This document shows, in pieces, positions 1 to 6,130 of a DNA stretch of 7,086 nt. The stretch is from NCBI GenBank assembly GCA_030633365.1, contig DAOVSY010000156.1, positions 1 to 7,086 of the forward strand, read 5' to 3'. This DNA comes from Spirochaetaceae bacterium. Lineage in GTDB: Bacteria; Spirochaetota; Spirochaetia; B11-G9. Every line of letters starts with the position of its first letter. The first letter of the stretch is position 1. The translations under genes were made by a program, and so were the position numbers. The notes under the pieces are model-generated. The model ran no database searches. It was not told the origin of the DNA and saw only the letters and a list, made by a program, of their open reading frames with translations.

Positions 1-852
1 AAAAACCATTTTACCAAGTTCTTCTTTGGTAAATGATAGTTCTTTGGTTGGGTGCATTACCACACACCATGTCCCGGTAGAGTTTAGAATAAAGTTTTCT
101 TCACCATTTATCAGATAAGGCAGAAGTGATGAATTGGAGTCGTGTATTCCTGTTGTTACAATTGTATTCGGATCGAGGTTTGTCTGTTCAACAATATTTT
201 TGGATATTTTACCAAGAATATCTCCTGGTTTATTTATATTTTCTGGCAGTTTGGAAAGTATACCCAGTTTTTCTGCAACATCAGACCATCGCCATTCTTT
301 AAAATCCCAAAGATAACTATGACATCCTGCATAGGTAAAATCTGCAGAACTTATTCCTGTTAGTTTATAACTAAAATATTGGGGGTAGAGTAGTATTTTT
401 TCAGTTTTTTCAAAATCCCTTGGGAACTTTGTTTTAAGAAAATACAAGAGCTTTGCATAATTTATTAAGGGCTTTACTTCTGTAGTAGCTGTTTGTACCT
501 GAAGCTCTTCTCTTGTTCCTGCAATATTATAGAAATTATCATGAAAAGTATCATCTACTTCGTTTGTATAGGCCACTACAGGTACCGAAGGATTCCCCTC
601 TTTATCTATACATACACCTGTTGCACCATGAGTGGTAACTGATATAACCTTTATTGGATACTTTTTCCCCATAGTTTTCAGGCTTTCCATAAACCATAAA
701 TTAATGCCATCAATGTCTTCTACGTCCAGATTATTATATTTAATTGTTGGAAATATTGAAAAAATAGAATCCAGTTGTTTTAGCTGGTCATTATAAATAA
801 CAAGTTTCTTATTGGTTTTTCCTATGTCTAAAACAGCAATTGCGTATTCCAT
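1..852 (-). CDS. FGGY-family carbohydrate kinase, 3' end beyond the window
   Basis: This is the N-terminal 284 residues of a sugar kinase; the frame is open to the window edge, and the family is usually about 450-500 residues. FGGY kinases phosphorylate a sugar, often a ketose or deoxysugar, with ATP in the cytoplasm. Visible marks are the phosphate-binding N-terminus (AIAVLDIGKTNKK, residues 5-16), TTHGATG at 73-79, a GCHSYLWDF segment near 176-184, GIHDSNSSLLPY at 235-246 whose D238 is the expected catalytic base, and the second-domain ATP-binding turn STGTW at 258-262. The form resembles the rhamnulokinase/L-fuculokinase side of the family, but the substrate cannot be named. The ATG is preceded by AAGGAAGAG at workable spacing. 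The gene starts 35 bases after the DeoR-type repressor gene on the same strand, so the two are probably cotranscribed and the repressor's effector may be the kinase's substrate or product. Confidence 0.9.
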   Translation of the reverse strand, partial: MEYAIAVLDIGKTNKKLVIYNDQLKQLDSIFSIFPTIKYNNLDVEDIDGINLWFMESLKTMGKKYPIKVISVTTHGATGVCIDKEGNPSVPVVAYTNEVDDTFHDNFYNIAGTREELQVQTATTEVKPLINYAKLLYFLKTKFPRDFEKTEKILLYPQYFSYKLTGISSADFTYAGCHSYLWDFKEWRWSDVAEKLGILSKLPENINKPGDILGKISKNIVEQTNLDPNTIVTTGIHDSNSSLLPYLINGEENFILNSTGTWCVVMHPTKELSFTKEELGKMVF

Positions 853-887
853 ATATAATGCTCTTCCTTAACTGTAATTAGTATTCC

Positions 888-1643
888 TTACACCAGTTCA
901 ACACTTAAACCAGTTTCAATCAGTTTCTCATAGATATTAATGTTTAATCCCTTGTCTGTAATTATCTTATCCATTCGTGCAAGGGGGAATATCTTTACAA
1001 AGCCATTTTTTCCATATTTACTGGAATCAGTTACAGTAATAACCTGCTCTGCCTGATTTGTCATTTTTTTAAATATTTCTGAACCCTCTGCAAGATGTGT
1101 GGTTAGACCCGTCTCAAGGGAAAAGCCTCCTGTCCCCAGGAAGGCATATTTAACATGGTATTCCTCAATATCCCTGAGAGCCATAGGTCCCACAATTGCT
1201 TCTGTGGATGGACGAAATTCTCCACCAACAAGGGTTAGATGCAATGCCGGATTAATTCTGGCATAAGTAAATGCAAGAGTAGAGTTTGTAACAATATGTA
1301 TGTCTCTTTTTCCAAGCAGATACCTGGGAATTAAAGAAGATGTACTCCCATCATTTATCATTACAGTATCACCGTCTTCTATCATTGCTGCAGCAGCCTT
1401 TGCAATTCTTTCTTTTTCAGCCCGCATTTTTTTTTGTCCTTCCAGTATTGCTGGATGATAGGCAGGAAAGGCTCCACCTCTCATACGGACTATAAGGCCT
1501 TTTTCTTCCAGTGAGCCAAGATCGCTTCTTATAGTGACTGTTGAGACATCAAATACTTTACTTAAGGTATTAACTGTTTGATTCTGGTCTTCTGTAAGGA
1601 TATTGAGTATTTTCTTTTCCCGTTCTGAAAGGCTTATATTCAA
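888..1643 (-). CDS. DeoR-family transcriptional repressor
   Basis: The protein has about 251 residues, the normal length for a DeoR-family sugar-metabolism repressor. An N-terminal winged helix-turn-helix (SEREKKILNIL, then VNTLSKVFDVSTVTIRSDL and LEEKGLIVRMRGGA) is followed by the DeoR sensor domain, an isomerase-like fold that usually binds a sugar phosphate. That domain shows INDGSTSS, THLAEGSEIFKKM and VTDSSKYGKNGF. The first ATG (1656-1658) has no Shine-Dalgarno. A TTG five codons in (1641-1643) is preceded by GGAGGAG at about 8 bases and gives MNISLSEREKK, a typical family start, so I chose it; the ATG start would add MEEHK. The likely promoter's -10 box at 1670-1675 also leaves room only for this start to have a leader. 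The gene heads the operon with the kinase, which suggests local and probably autogenous control. Confidence 0.93.
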   Translation of the reverse strand: MNISLSEREKKILNILTEDQNQTVNTLSKVFDVSTVTIRSDLGSLEEKGLIVRMRGGAFPAYHPAILEGQKKMRAEKERIAKAAAAMIEDGDTVMINDGSTSSLIPRYLLGKRDIHIVTNSTLAFTYARINPALHLTLVGGEFRPSTEAIVGPMALRDIEEYHVKYAFLGTGGFSLETGLTTHLAEGSEIFKKMTNQAEQVITVTDSSKYGKNGFVKIFPLARMDKIITDKGLNINIYEKLIETGLSVELV

Positions 1644-1667
1644 TTTATGCTCCTCCATATCTGCTAA

Positions 1668-1736
1668 TTAGTTTACAATATCTTTCGTAATGCTTTCAAG
1701 GGGCTTTCTTAAATATAGTCTATAGATTAATTTCAA
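1668..1736 (-). CDS. Possible 22-codon leader peptide or gene remnant
   Basis: On the minus strand GGGAGGAGG (1751-1743) sits 6 bases before a TTG that opens a 22-codon frame. The frame begins MKLIYRLYLRKPLES, ends at TAA, and stops 9 bases before the first ATG of the DeoR-type gene. The ribosome-binding site is the strongest in the intergenic region. The basic, hydrophobic peptide resembles no leader peptide I know. It faintly recalls the first residues of FtsX-type ABC permeases, so it might be a remnant. The proposed -35 box of the deoR promoter lies inside it, so its translation would need a transcript starting further upstream. Confidence 0.25.
   Translation of the reverse strand: MKLIYRLYLRKPLESITKDIVN
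1670..1699 (-). promoter_or_regulatory. Candidate promoter of the deoR-like/kinase operon
   Basis: On the minus strand TTGAAA (1699-1694) is followed after 18 bases by TAAACT (1675-1670). This matches the sigma-70 type -35 at 5 of 6 positions and the -10 at 4 of 6. Transcription would begin near 1663, about 20 bases before the preferred TTG start, and the message would include the GGAGGAG ribosome-binding site. AT-rich DNA yields such matches by chance, so this is a proposal only. Confidence 0.4.
1714..1726. promoter_or_regulatory. Short palindrome in the divergent intergenic region
   Basis: TATAGTCTATA (1714-1724) is an odd-length palindrome with arms TATAG and CTATA, overlapping the even palindrome TCTATAGA (1719-1726). 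It lies between the DeoR-type gene and the divergent regulator, where an operator would be expected. It is short and made mostly of A and T, so chance is a real alternative. Confidence 0.2.
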
Positions 1737-1754
1737 TATTTTCCTCCTCCCTTT

Positions 1755-3512
1755 ATGATTATTTTTGTGGTAGTATCATTTATGCAAATATTTGATCCCA
1801 ATTCGGGATTTCATGAATCCAAACGTCCCATTCTGTGGGTAACAGAGCAAAAACCAGTTCCTCCCAGACCGGAAGAACCCAAATCTTTTCCTGAAGATAA
1901 TTTCAAACACTGGTATGATATGGAATATGCTGGTTGGAATGTAAAAAAAATTAACATGCCTGTTTCCCCCGGAGATGGTCCAAAAGGGAAAAATATTACA
2001 TGTCTTCTTACCTGTCATCATCCCTATAATACTGCCTATGAACGGGGCATGACCCAGGCTGCAGCTGCATTCAGGATTAATATCAAGTTTAAATATTCTG
2101 AATGGGATGATGAAAAACAGCAGAAACAAATTGAAGAGACAATAAAAGAAAAACCCGACATGATAATAGTGATTCCCGATAATACAGAATTAAGTTCAGA
2201 TTGGTACAGGAGTATAAATTCAGTTGGAATTCCGGTTATTGCAAGTAATCTAATGCCTGATGAAAATGGGTTTAAATATATTCTTTCATGGACAGGGCCT
2301 GATGACTGGGGACAATTCAGAAAACTGGCGGTCGATTTCGCAAAAAGGATGGAGTCCAGGGGAGGTTATTGTATTATCAGCCATATTCCTGGTTGTTCTG
2401 CCTATTATGCAAGGAAGTGGGCAATTATTACAGAATTAAAAAGAATTGCACCAAAAATGAAACTTATGGCTATAGAATCTACAAATCTTAACAGTGAAGA
2501 AACATACAGAACTATTAAAAAATGGCTTAATGAGTATGGTGATGATATAAGAGGTATTGTCAGTGCTGATGATAATCTTGTTCAGATTGGGATTAATAAA
2601 GCTTTGGCTGAAGCAGGAAGAGAAGATGTAATAAGGGTTGCAAATGGAAGTACTCAGACTGGTATAAGGATGCTAAAAGAGGGAAATCTGGATGCAATTA
2701 CTTTTCAGTCTGCAGAACTTGATGGTGCCCTGCCTGTTCAGGTAGCTGTTGACTGGTTTAATGGTTTAATTGTGCCAACTATTAAATATCTCCCAACTCA
2801 TATTCTTACTAAGGAAAATGTTGAAGAATTTGTATTTAACTATAATAATCCTGGTGAGATTGATCTGGATTACCTCTATAAATTAATAATTGAATGCAAT
2901 TCCATGGAAGTTGAATCATTTTTTAATTCTCTTAATATCCAGTTTTCGTCTATGGGCGTATTAACGCTTGAATATTTCAGAGGTTTTTCAATTGAGTTGC
3001 TTTCGAATCTAATAAATATAATTAAATCTTCTAAACTCTCGGAAAAAAGAATTATTGGAGATTATGAAACTATCTCTAAAAAATTATTCAATCAACATAC
3101 AACTGAACGTTCACTTTTTTGGTTAAAGGACATTTCTTTAAAAATAATTTACTCTATAGAAGAAACAAGACAAAAACCAGTTACCCTTATTCAGCAGATT
3201 GTTGAATATGTTGATAATGAATTTAATAATCCCTTGTCTATAAAAACAATATCATATTCGTTTAATATCTCTGCAGCCTATCTGGGTAAACTCTTCAAGC
3301 AGGAAACAGGGGAGAATTTTTCAAAATATATTAATAAATTGAGAATAGAAAAGGCAAAATCTCTTCTTTTGTCTACAAATACCAAAGCAAATAAAATAGC
3401 CCTCGAAGTTGGTTATAGTGATTCTAATTATTTTTATAACATATTTAAGAAATATACTGGCATGTATCCTTCTGAGTATCTTGAATTAAATGTTAACCAA
3501 AAAAATAGATAA
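1755..3512 (+). CDS. Sugar-binding domain / AraC-type HTH fusion regulator
   Basis: This is a 585-residue chimera. Residues about 48-365 resemble ABC-transporter sugar-binding proteins (Peripla_BP_4, RbsB-like): HWYDMEYAGWN, KNITCLLTCHHPYNTAYERG at 79-98, KEKPDMIIVIP, GIPVIASN, SWTGPDDWGQF at 178-188, IVSADDN at 268-274 and the closing LTKENVEEF at 351-359. A linker (366-475) of unclear fold follows. Residues 479-577 form a two-helix-turn-helix AraC domain (SIKTISYSFNISAAYLGKLF, then IALEVGYSDSNYFYNIFKKY and YPSEY), nearest the YesN style. There is no signal peptide, so the protein should be a cytoplasmic ligand-responsive activator. E. coli XylR (LacI-like sensor plus AraC HTH) is a parallel but is near 390 residues. 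The start is uncertain: the ATG at 1755 follows a pyrimidine tract with no Shine-Dalgarno, and the next ATG (1782) would remove an odd hydrophobic MIIFVVVSF. It probably controls the URO-D genes downstream. Confidence 0.9.
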   Translation: MIIFVVVSFMQIFDPNSGFHESKRPILWVTEQKPVPPRPEEPKSFPEDNFKHWYDMEYAGWNVKKINMPVSPGDGPKGKNITCLLTCHHPYNTAYERGMTQAAAAFRINIKFKYSEWDDEKQQKQIEETIKEKPDMIIVIPDNTELSSDWYRSINSVGIPVIASNLMPDENGFKYILSWTGPDDWGQFRKLAVDFAKRMESRGGYCIISHIPGCSAYYARKWAIITELKRIAPKMKLMAIESTNLNSEETYRTIKKWLNEYGDDIRGIVSADDNLVQIGINKALAEAGREDVIRVANGSTQTGIRMLKEGNLDAITFQSAELDGALPVQVAVDWFNGLIVPTIKYLPTHILTKENVEEFVFNYNNPGEIDLDYLYKLIIECNSMEVESFFNSLNIQFSSMGVLTLEYFRGFSIELLSNLINIIKSSKLSEKRIIGDYETISKKLFNQHTTERSLFWLKDISLKIIYSIEETRQKPVTLIQQIVEYVDNEFNNPLSIKTISYSFNISAAYLGKLFKQETGENFSKYINKLRIEKAKSLLLSTNTKANKIALEVGYSDSNYFYNIFKKYTGMYPSEYLELNVNQKNR

Positions 3513-3524
3513 ATAACAGTAATT

Positions 3525-3560
3525 ATTATGAATCCAACTGCAAAAATTAGAAATCCATAT
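3525..3560 (+). promoter_or_regulatory. Candidate AraC-type operator: direct repeat, 21-base period
   Basis: ATTAtgAATCCAacT (3525-3539) recurs as ATTAgaAATCCAtaT (3546-3560). Eleven of 15 positions are identical and the copies are exactly 21 bases apart. The second copy touches the TTGACA -35 box. AraC-family activators commonly bind two direct half-sites two helical turns apart, with the inner one at the -35 box. The gene just upstream encodes such a regulator, which makes it the obvious candidate binder. Confidence 0.55.
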
Positions 3561-3588
3561 TGACAGCAGGCTGATCTCGATTTTGAAT
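3560..3588 (+). promoter_or_regulatory. Candidate promoter of the URO-D gene pair
   Basis: A perfect TTGACA (3560-3565) is followed after 17 bases by TTGAAT (3583-3588), a 4-of-6 match to the -10 consensus. Transcription would start near 3595 and leave a leader of about 90 bases before the ATG at 3685. A poor -10 beside a direct repeat at the -35 box fits an activator-dependent promoter. Confidence 0.5.
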
Positions 3589-3610
3589 AGGAATATAAAT
3601 AATTATTGGA

Positions 3611-3670
3611 GAATGATAAAAAGGGTATGATACAACCTTTAGAGACGGGGTCTCTTCTTTTTTATCATTT
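3611..3670 (+). ncRNA. Structured mRNA leader, three-way junction (candidate cis-regulator)
   Basis: Three helices can be drawn. P1 pairs AATGATAAAAA (3612-3622) with TTTTTATCATT (3659-3669), 11 perfect pairs plus a G-U at 3611/3670. P2 pairs 3621-3626 with 3635-3640, six pairs including one G-U, around an 8-base loop, and competes with the top two pairs of P1. P3 pairs AGAGAC (3641-3646) with GTCTCT (3650-3655) around GGG. P1 ends 4 bases before AGGAGAG (3674-3680), the ribosome-binding site of the next gene. P1 also captures the U-run that would make P3 a terminator, so the two states look mutually exclusive. It is too small for a cobalamin riboswitch and I recognise no known class. The helices were found by eye; no folding energy was computed. 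Confidence 0.4.
3641..3663 (+). terminator. Intrinsic-terminator-like hairpin (terminator or attenuator)
   Basis: The six-pair stem AGAGAC/GTCTCT with a GGG loop is followed by TCTTTTTT. It lies 128 bases after the stop of the fusion regulator, so it could end that transcript. Because it also lies downstream of the candidate promoter at 3560, it may instead act as an attenuator in the leader of the URO-D genes. The stem is short and only half G+C, so termination would be modest. Confidence 0.4.
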
Positions 3671-3684
3671 TATAGGAGAGAAAA

Positions 3685-4989
3685 ATGCTGCATGATCCCA
3701 GTCATAAACCGGAAATTATTGATGAAAATGAAATAGTTCTTAAACAGAATGAAAAAGATATTCTTAAGAAACTTGGAGAACAGATTGCTGAAATATCGGC
3801 AGATCCTGTTAATGGAACCCGTGCTGATCTTTGGCGAAATCTTAATGATTTGAAATCAGACAGACCTATGGTCTGGATTAATGAAATACCATGGCATGAG
3901 ATGAACTACAATGATGAACTTACACTAAAAACAGAACATCCCTGGGCAAGATCTCTTGAAGAGAAATTAAAAAGAGAAATTTATCAGTGGAAACATTTGC
4001 CAGGAGACATGATTGTAAATGATTATATAGAATGTCCCCTTGTTATTCACTCAACCGATTTTGGGATAGTAGAGGATGTGGATATTGCCATTACAGATTC
4101 TGACAACGATGTTGTTTCCAGGCATTACAATATTCAGATTAAAGATATGGATGATCTGGAAAAAATACAGATGCCCAAACTTACCCACCTGGAGAAAGCG
4201 ACAAATTTCCATTTTGATACAATGACTGATGTTTTTGATGGTATAATTCCTGTTAAGAAGGTGGGGCAGTCCCATATTTGGTTTACCCCCTGGGACTTTC
4301 TTATCCGTTGGTGGGGCGTTCAGGAAGCAATGATGGATTTGATTTTAAGACCAGATATGGTTCATGCATTTGTTGACCGGATGGTTGATGCCTGGATGGT
4401 GGAGCTTGATCAGTTTGTATCGGGAAATTTGCTGGCACTGGATAACAACAATACACGTATTGGTTCGGGTGGTTATGGTCATATAAGTGATCTTCCAGGA
4501 GATAATTTTGATCCAAATCATGTTAAGCCAGAGAATATGTGGGGCTGCTCCAATGCTCAGATATTCTCGGAAGTTTCTCCGGAGATGCAGTGGGACTTTG
4601 CTATTGAGCATGCCCAGCGCTGGCTGAGCAGGTGGGGGCATACATATTACGGCTGCTGCGAACCTCTTCATAATAAGATTCATTTACTTAGGAAAATACC
4701 CAACTTAAGAAAATTATCTGTAAGCCCCTGGTGTGATACAGATAAAATTATTAATGAAGTTGGTTCCGATTATGTGATGAGTCGAAAACCTAATCCGGCA
4801 GTTTTTATTGAATCTAATTGGAGTACCGAACAATCAGAGAAAAACCTCAGGGATTTTCTTGATAAAACTGAGGGGCAGTGCCATGTGGAACTTATTATGA
4901 AGGATATCTCCACTGTCAGTCATGAACCGAAGCGATTGTGGGAATGGGAAACCATGGCATCCAGGATAGCGGAAGAGTATGCCAAATGA
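3685..4989 (+). CDS. URO-D-fold protein (uroporphyrinogen decarboxylase/MtaA superfamily), long form
   Basis: The protein has 434 residues and no signal peptide or membrane segment. It resembles a long, largely uncharacterised branch of the URO-D superfamily, recognisable by RADLWRNLNDLKSDRPMVWI (46-65), NEIPWHEM (66-73), DYIECPLVIHS (113-123), GCCEPLHNKI (323-332), IPNLRKLSVSPWCD (338-351) and RKPNPAVF (367-374). The superfamily includes haem-pathway decarboxylases and corrinoid-dependent methyltransferases such as MtaA and CmuA. The sugar-gene context favours a non-haem role. Where methyltransferases carry His-X-Cys, this protein has Y322-G-C324-C325; C350 is a further possible metal ligand. 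The ATG is preceded by AGGAGAG at good spacing. Its stop overlaps the next start as ATGA, so the two products are probably made together and may form a pair. The actual reaction is unknown. Confidence 0.8.
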   Translation: MLHDPSHKPEIIDENEIVLKQNEKDILKKLGEQIAEISADPVNGTRADLWRNLNDLKSDRPMVWINEIPWHEMNYNDELTLKTEHPWARSLEEKLKREIYQWKHLPGDMIVNDYIECPLVIHSTDFGIVEDVDIAITDSDNDVVSRHYNIQIKDMDDLEKIQMPKLTHLEKATNFHFDTMTDVFDGIIPVKKVGQSHIWFTPWDFLIRWWGVQEAMMDLILRPDMVHAFVDRMVDAWMVELDQFVSGNLLALDNNNTRIGSGGYGHISDLPGDNFDPNHVKPENMWGCSNAQIFSEVSPEMQWDFAIEHAQRWLSRWGHTYYGCCEPLHNKIHLLRKIPNLRKLSVSPWCDTDKIINEVGSDYVMSRKPNPAVFIESNWSTEQSEKNLRDFLDKTEGQCHVELIMKDISTVSHEPKRLWEWETMASRIAEEYAK

Positions 4990-6032
4990 CGTCAAGAGAA
5001 CGGGTAGCTGCTGTTTTTGCGGGAGAAATACCCGATAGAATTCCAGGATGGTGCGGTTCCTCTCCCGAATTCTGGGAGAAGGCAAAAAAAGAGACTAACC
5101 TAAATGATGAAGCTCTGCGTGTTCGAATGGGTGATGATTTCAGGAGAATTTTTGCACCGTATAAAGGACCCAAGGTGGAGCTGGTCGAAGGAGCAACCTG
5201 GTGTTCCCCCTTTGGCATCCAGCGAGAGGGTATCGGCTATGGTCAGCCTATGAGTCATCCTCTTAAAAATATTAAAACTATTTCCGAGCTTGAAGAATGG
5301 TCATGGCCGAACCCCCTGGATGTGGATATCTCTACCTTAAGGGTTCAGGCTGCAGTATGGAATGGAAAGTATTCGGTACTGGGAGGTGATTGGTCCCCTT
5401 TTTGGCATGATGTTATAGATCTTGTTGGACATGAAAATCTTTACTATTTAATGTATGACAATCCTGAGTTGACAAAGCGCCTCTTTGAGAAAGTAACTGA
5501 TTATTACTTTGAAGCTTCCAGAAGAACCTTTGATGAAGCAGCCGATATTATTGATATCTTTTTTATTGGTAATGATTTTGGTGGACAAACTGGACCCCTG
5601 ATGGGTGTAGAGATGTTTAATGAGTTTATGATGCCTTCCATGAAACGCCTTATAAATCTGGGACATGACTACAATCTTCCTGTAATGCTTCACTGCTGCG
5701 GAGGGTATAGAGAACTAATCCCCTCCCTTATTGACGCAGGTATTGATGGTCTTCATGCACTTCAACCTGATACCAGGGGAATGGAACCGGGATCTCTTAA
5801 AAAGGAATTTGGTGATAAGATTGTTCTGAATGGTTCCATAGATTCTCACCATATTCTAATAAATGGTAAGAGTCCGGAGTGGGTAAGGGAGCAGACAATG
5901 GCAGTACTGGAAATTATGAAACCTGGAGGAAGATATATTGGTGGAGCAAGTCATGATACTATACTGGAAGAAACTCCTGTGGAGAACGTTCTGGCAATGA
6001 TGGATGCTATTGAGGAATTTGGATTGTATTAG
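4986..6032 (+). CDS. URO-D-fold protein, MtaA/CmuA methyltransferase-like
   Basis: The protein has 348 residues, the usual length for the family. MTSRERVAAVFAGEIPDRIP is the classic URO-D family N-terminus, so I start at the ATG at 4986, which overlaps the preceding stop as ATGA and has GGAAGAG upstream; an in-frame ATG at 4938 would add 16 atypical residues. Later marks are IFFIGNDFGGQTGPLMG (191-207), MLHCCGG (234-240) giving H236-C-C238, the metal-binding His-X-Cys of corrinoid methyltransferases, LNGSIDSHHIL (281-291) and GGASHDTILEETPVENVLAM (319-338). MtaA-type enzymes have a third ligand, Cys, near the last segment; here the region reads ASHD, so a His might replace it or the metal site may differ. 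True haem-pathway HemE is less likely in this context. A methyl-transfer role on a sugar-derived compound is an inference, and no corrinoid partner is in view. Confidence 0.85.
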   Translation: MTSRERVAAVFAGEIPDRIPGWCGSSPEFWEKAKKETNLNDEALRVRMGDDFRRIFAPYKGPKVELVEGATWCSPFGIQREGIGYGQPMSHPLKNIKTISELEEWSWPNPLDVDISTLRVQAAVWNGKYSVLGGDWSPFWHDVIDLVGHENLYYLMYDNPELTKRLFEKVTDYYFEASRRTFDEAADIIDIFFIGNDFGGQTGPLMGVEMFNEFMMPSMKRLINLGHDYNLPVMLHCCGGYRELIPSLIDAGIDGLHALQPDTRGMEPGSLKKEFGDKIVLNGSIDSHHILINGKSPEWVREQTMAVLEIMKPGGRYIGGASHDTILEETPVENVLAMMDAIEEFGLY

Positions 6033-6130
6033 GATTTCTACGTTGCAAAAAGTCTTTATCTTACTAAATATCTTAAATCTCTGAAGTAAGAATACAATTT
6101 ACCCCGTACTAAAGAGCATGAGGTAAGAAA

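Noticed and set aside
134..363. Two overlapping plus-strand frames in the first 400 bases
   Set aside because: They are antisense to the FGGY kinase, whose motifs are unambiguous on the minus strand.
1683..1699. Resemblance of TTGAAAGCATTACGA on the minus strand to a catabolite-responsive element
   Set aside because: It misses the central CG and the closing CA of the consensus, and membership of a CcpA-containing phylum is not established.
1810..1821. ATGAATCCAA, similar to the direct-repeat half-site at 3528-3537
   Set aside because: It lies inside the regulator's coding sequence and has no convincing second half-site 21 bases away.
3595..3684. Cobalamin riboswitch in the leader of the URO-D genes
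   Set aside because: It would suit a corrinoid-linked role, but the leader is far too short and no B12-box-like sequence is seen.
4938..4985. In-frame ATG 16 codons upstream of the second URO-D gene
   Set aside because: It lies deep in the preceding gene, adds residues unlike the family, and the ATGA-overlap start yields the canonical MTSRERV N-terminus with a good ribosome-binding site.
4051..5218. Several minus-strand frames of 70-112 codons
   Set aside because: They are antisense to the two clear URO-D genes and lack family-like composition.
6059..6091. Inverted repeat TCTTACT/AGTAAGA after the URO-D operon
   Set aside because: It has seven AT-rich pairs around a 19-base loop and no T-run; it is not a credible terminator.
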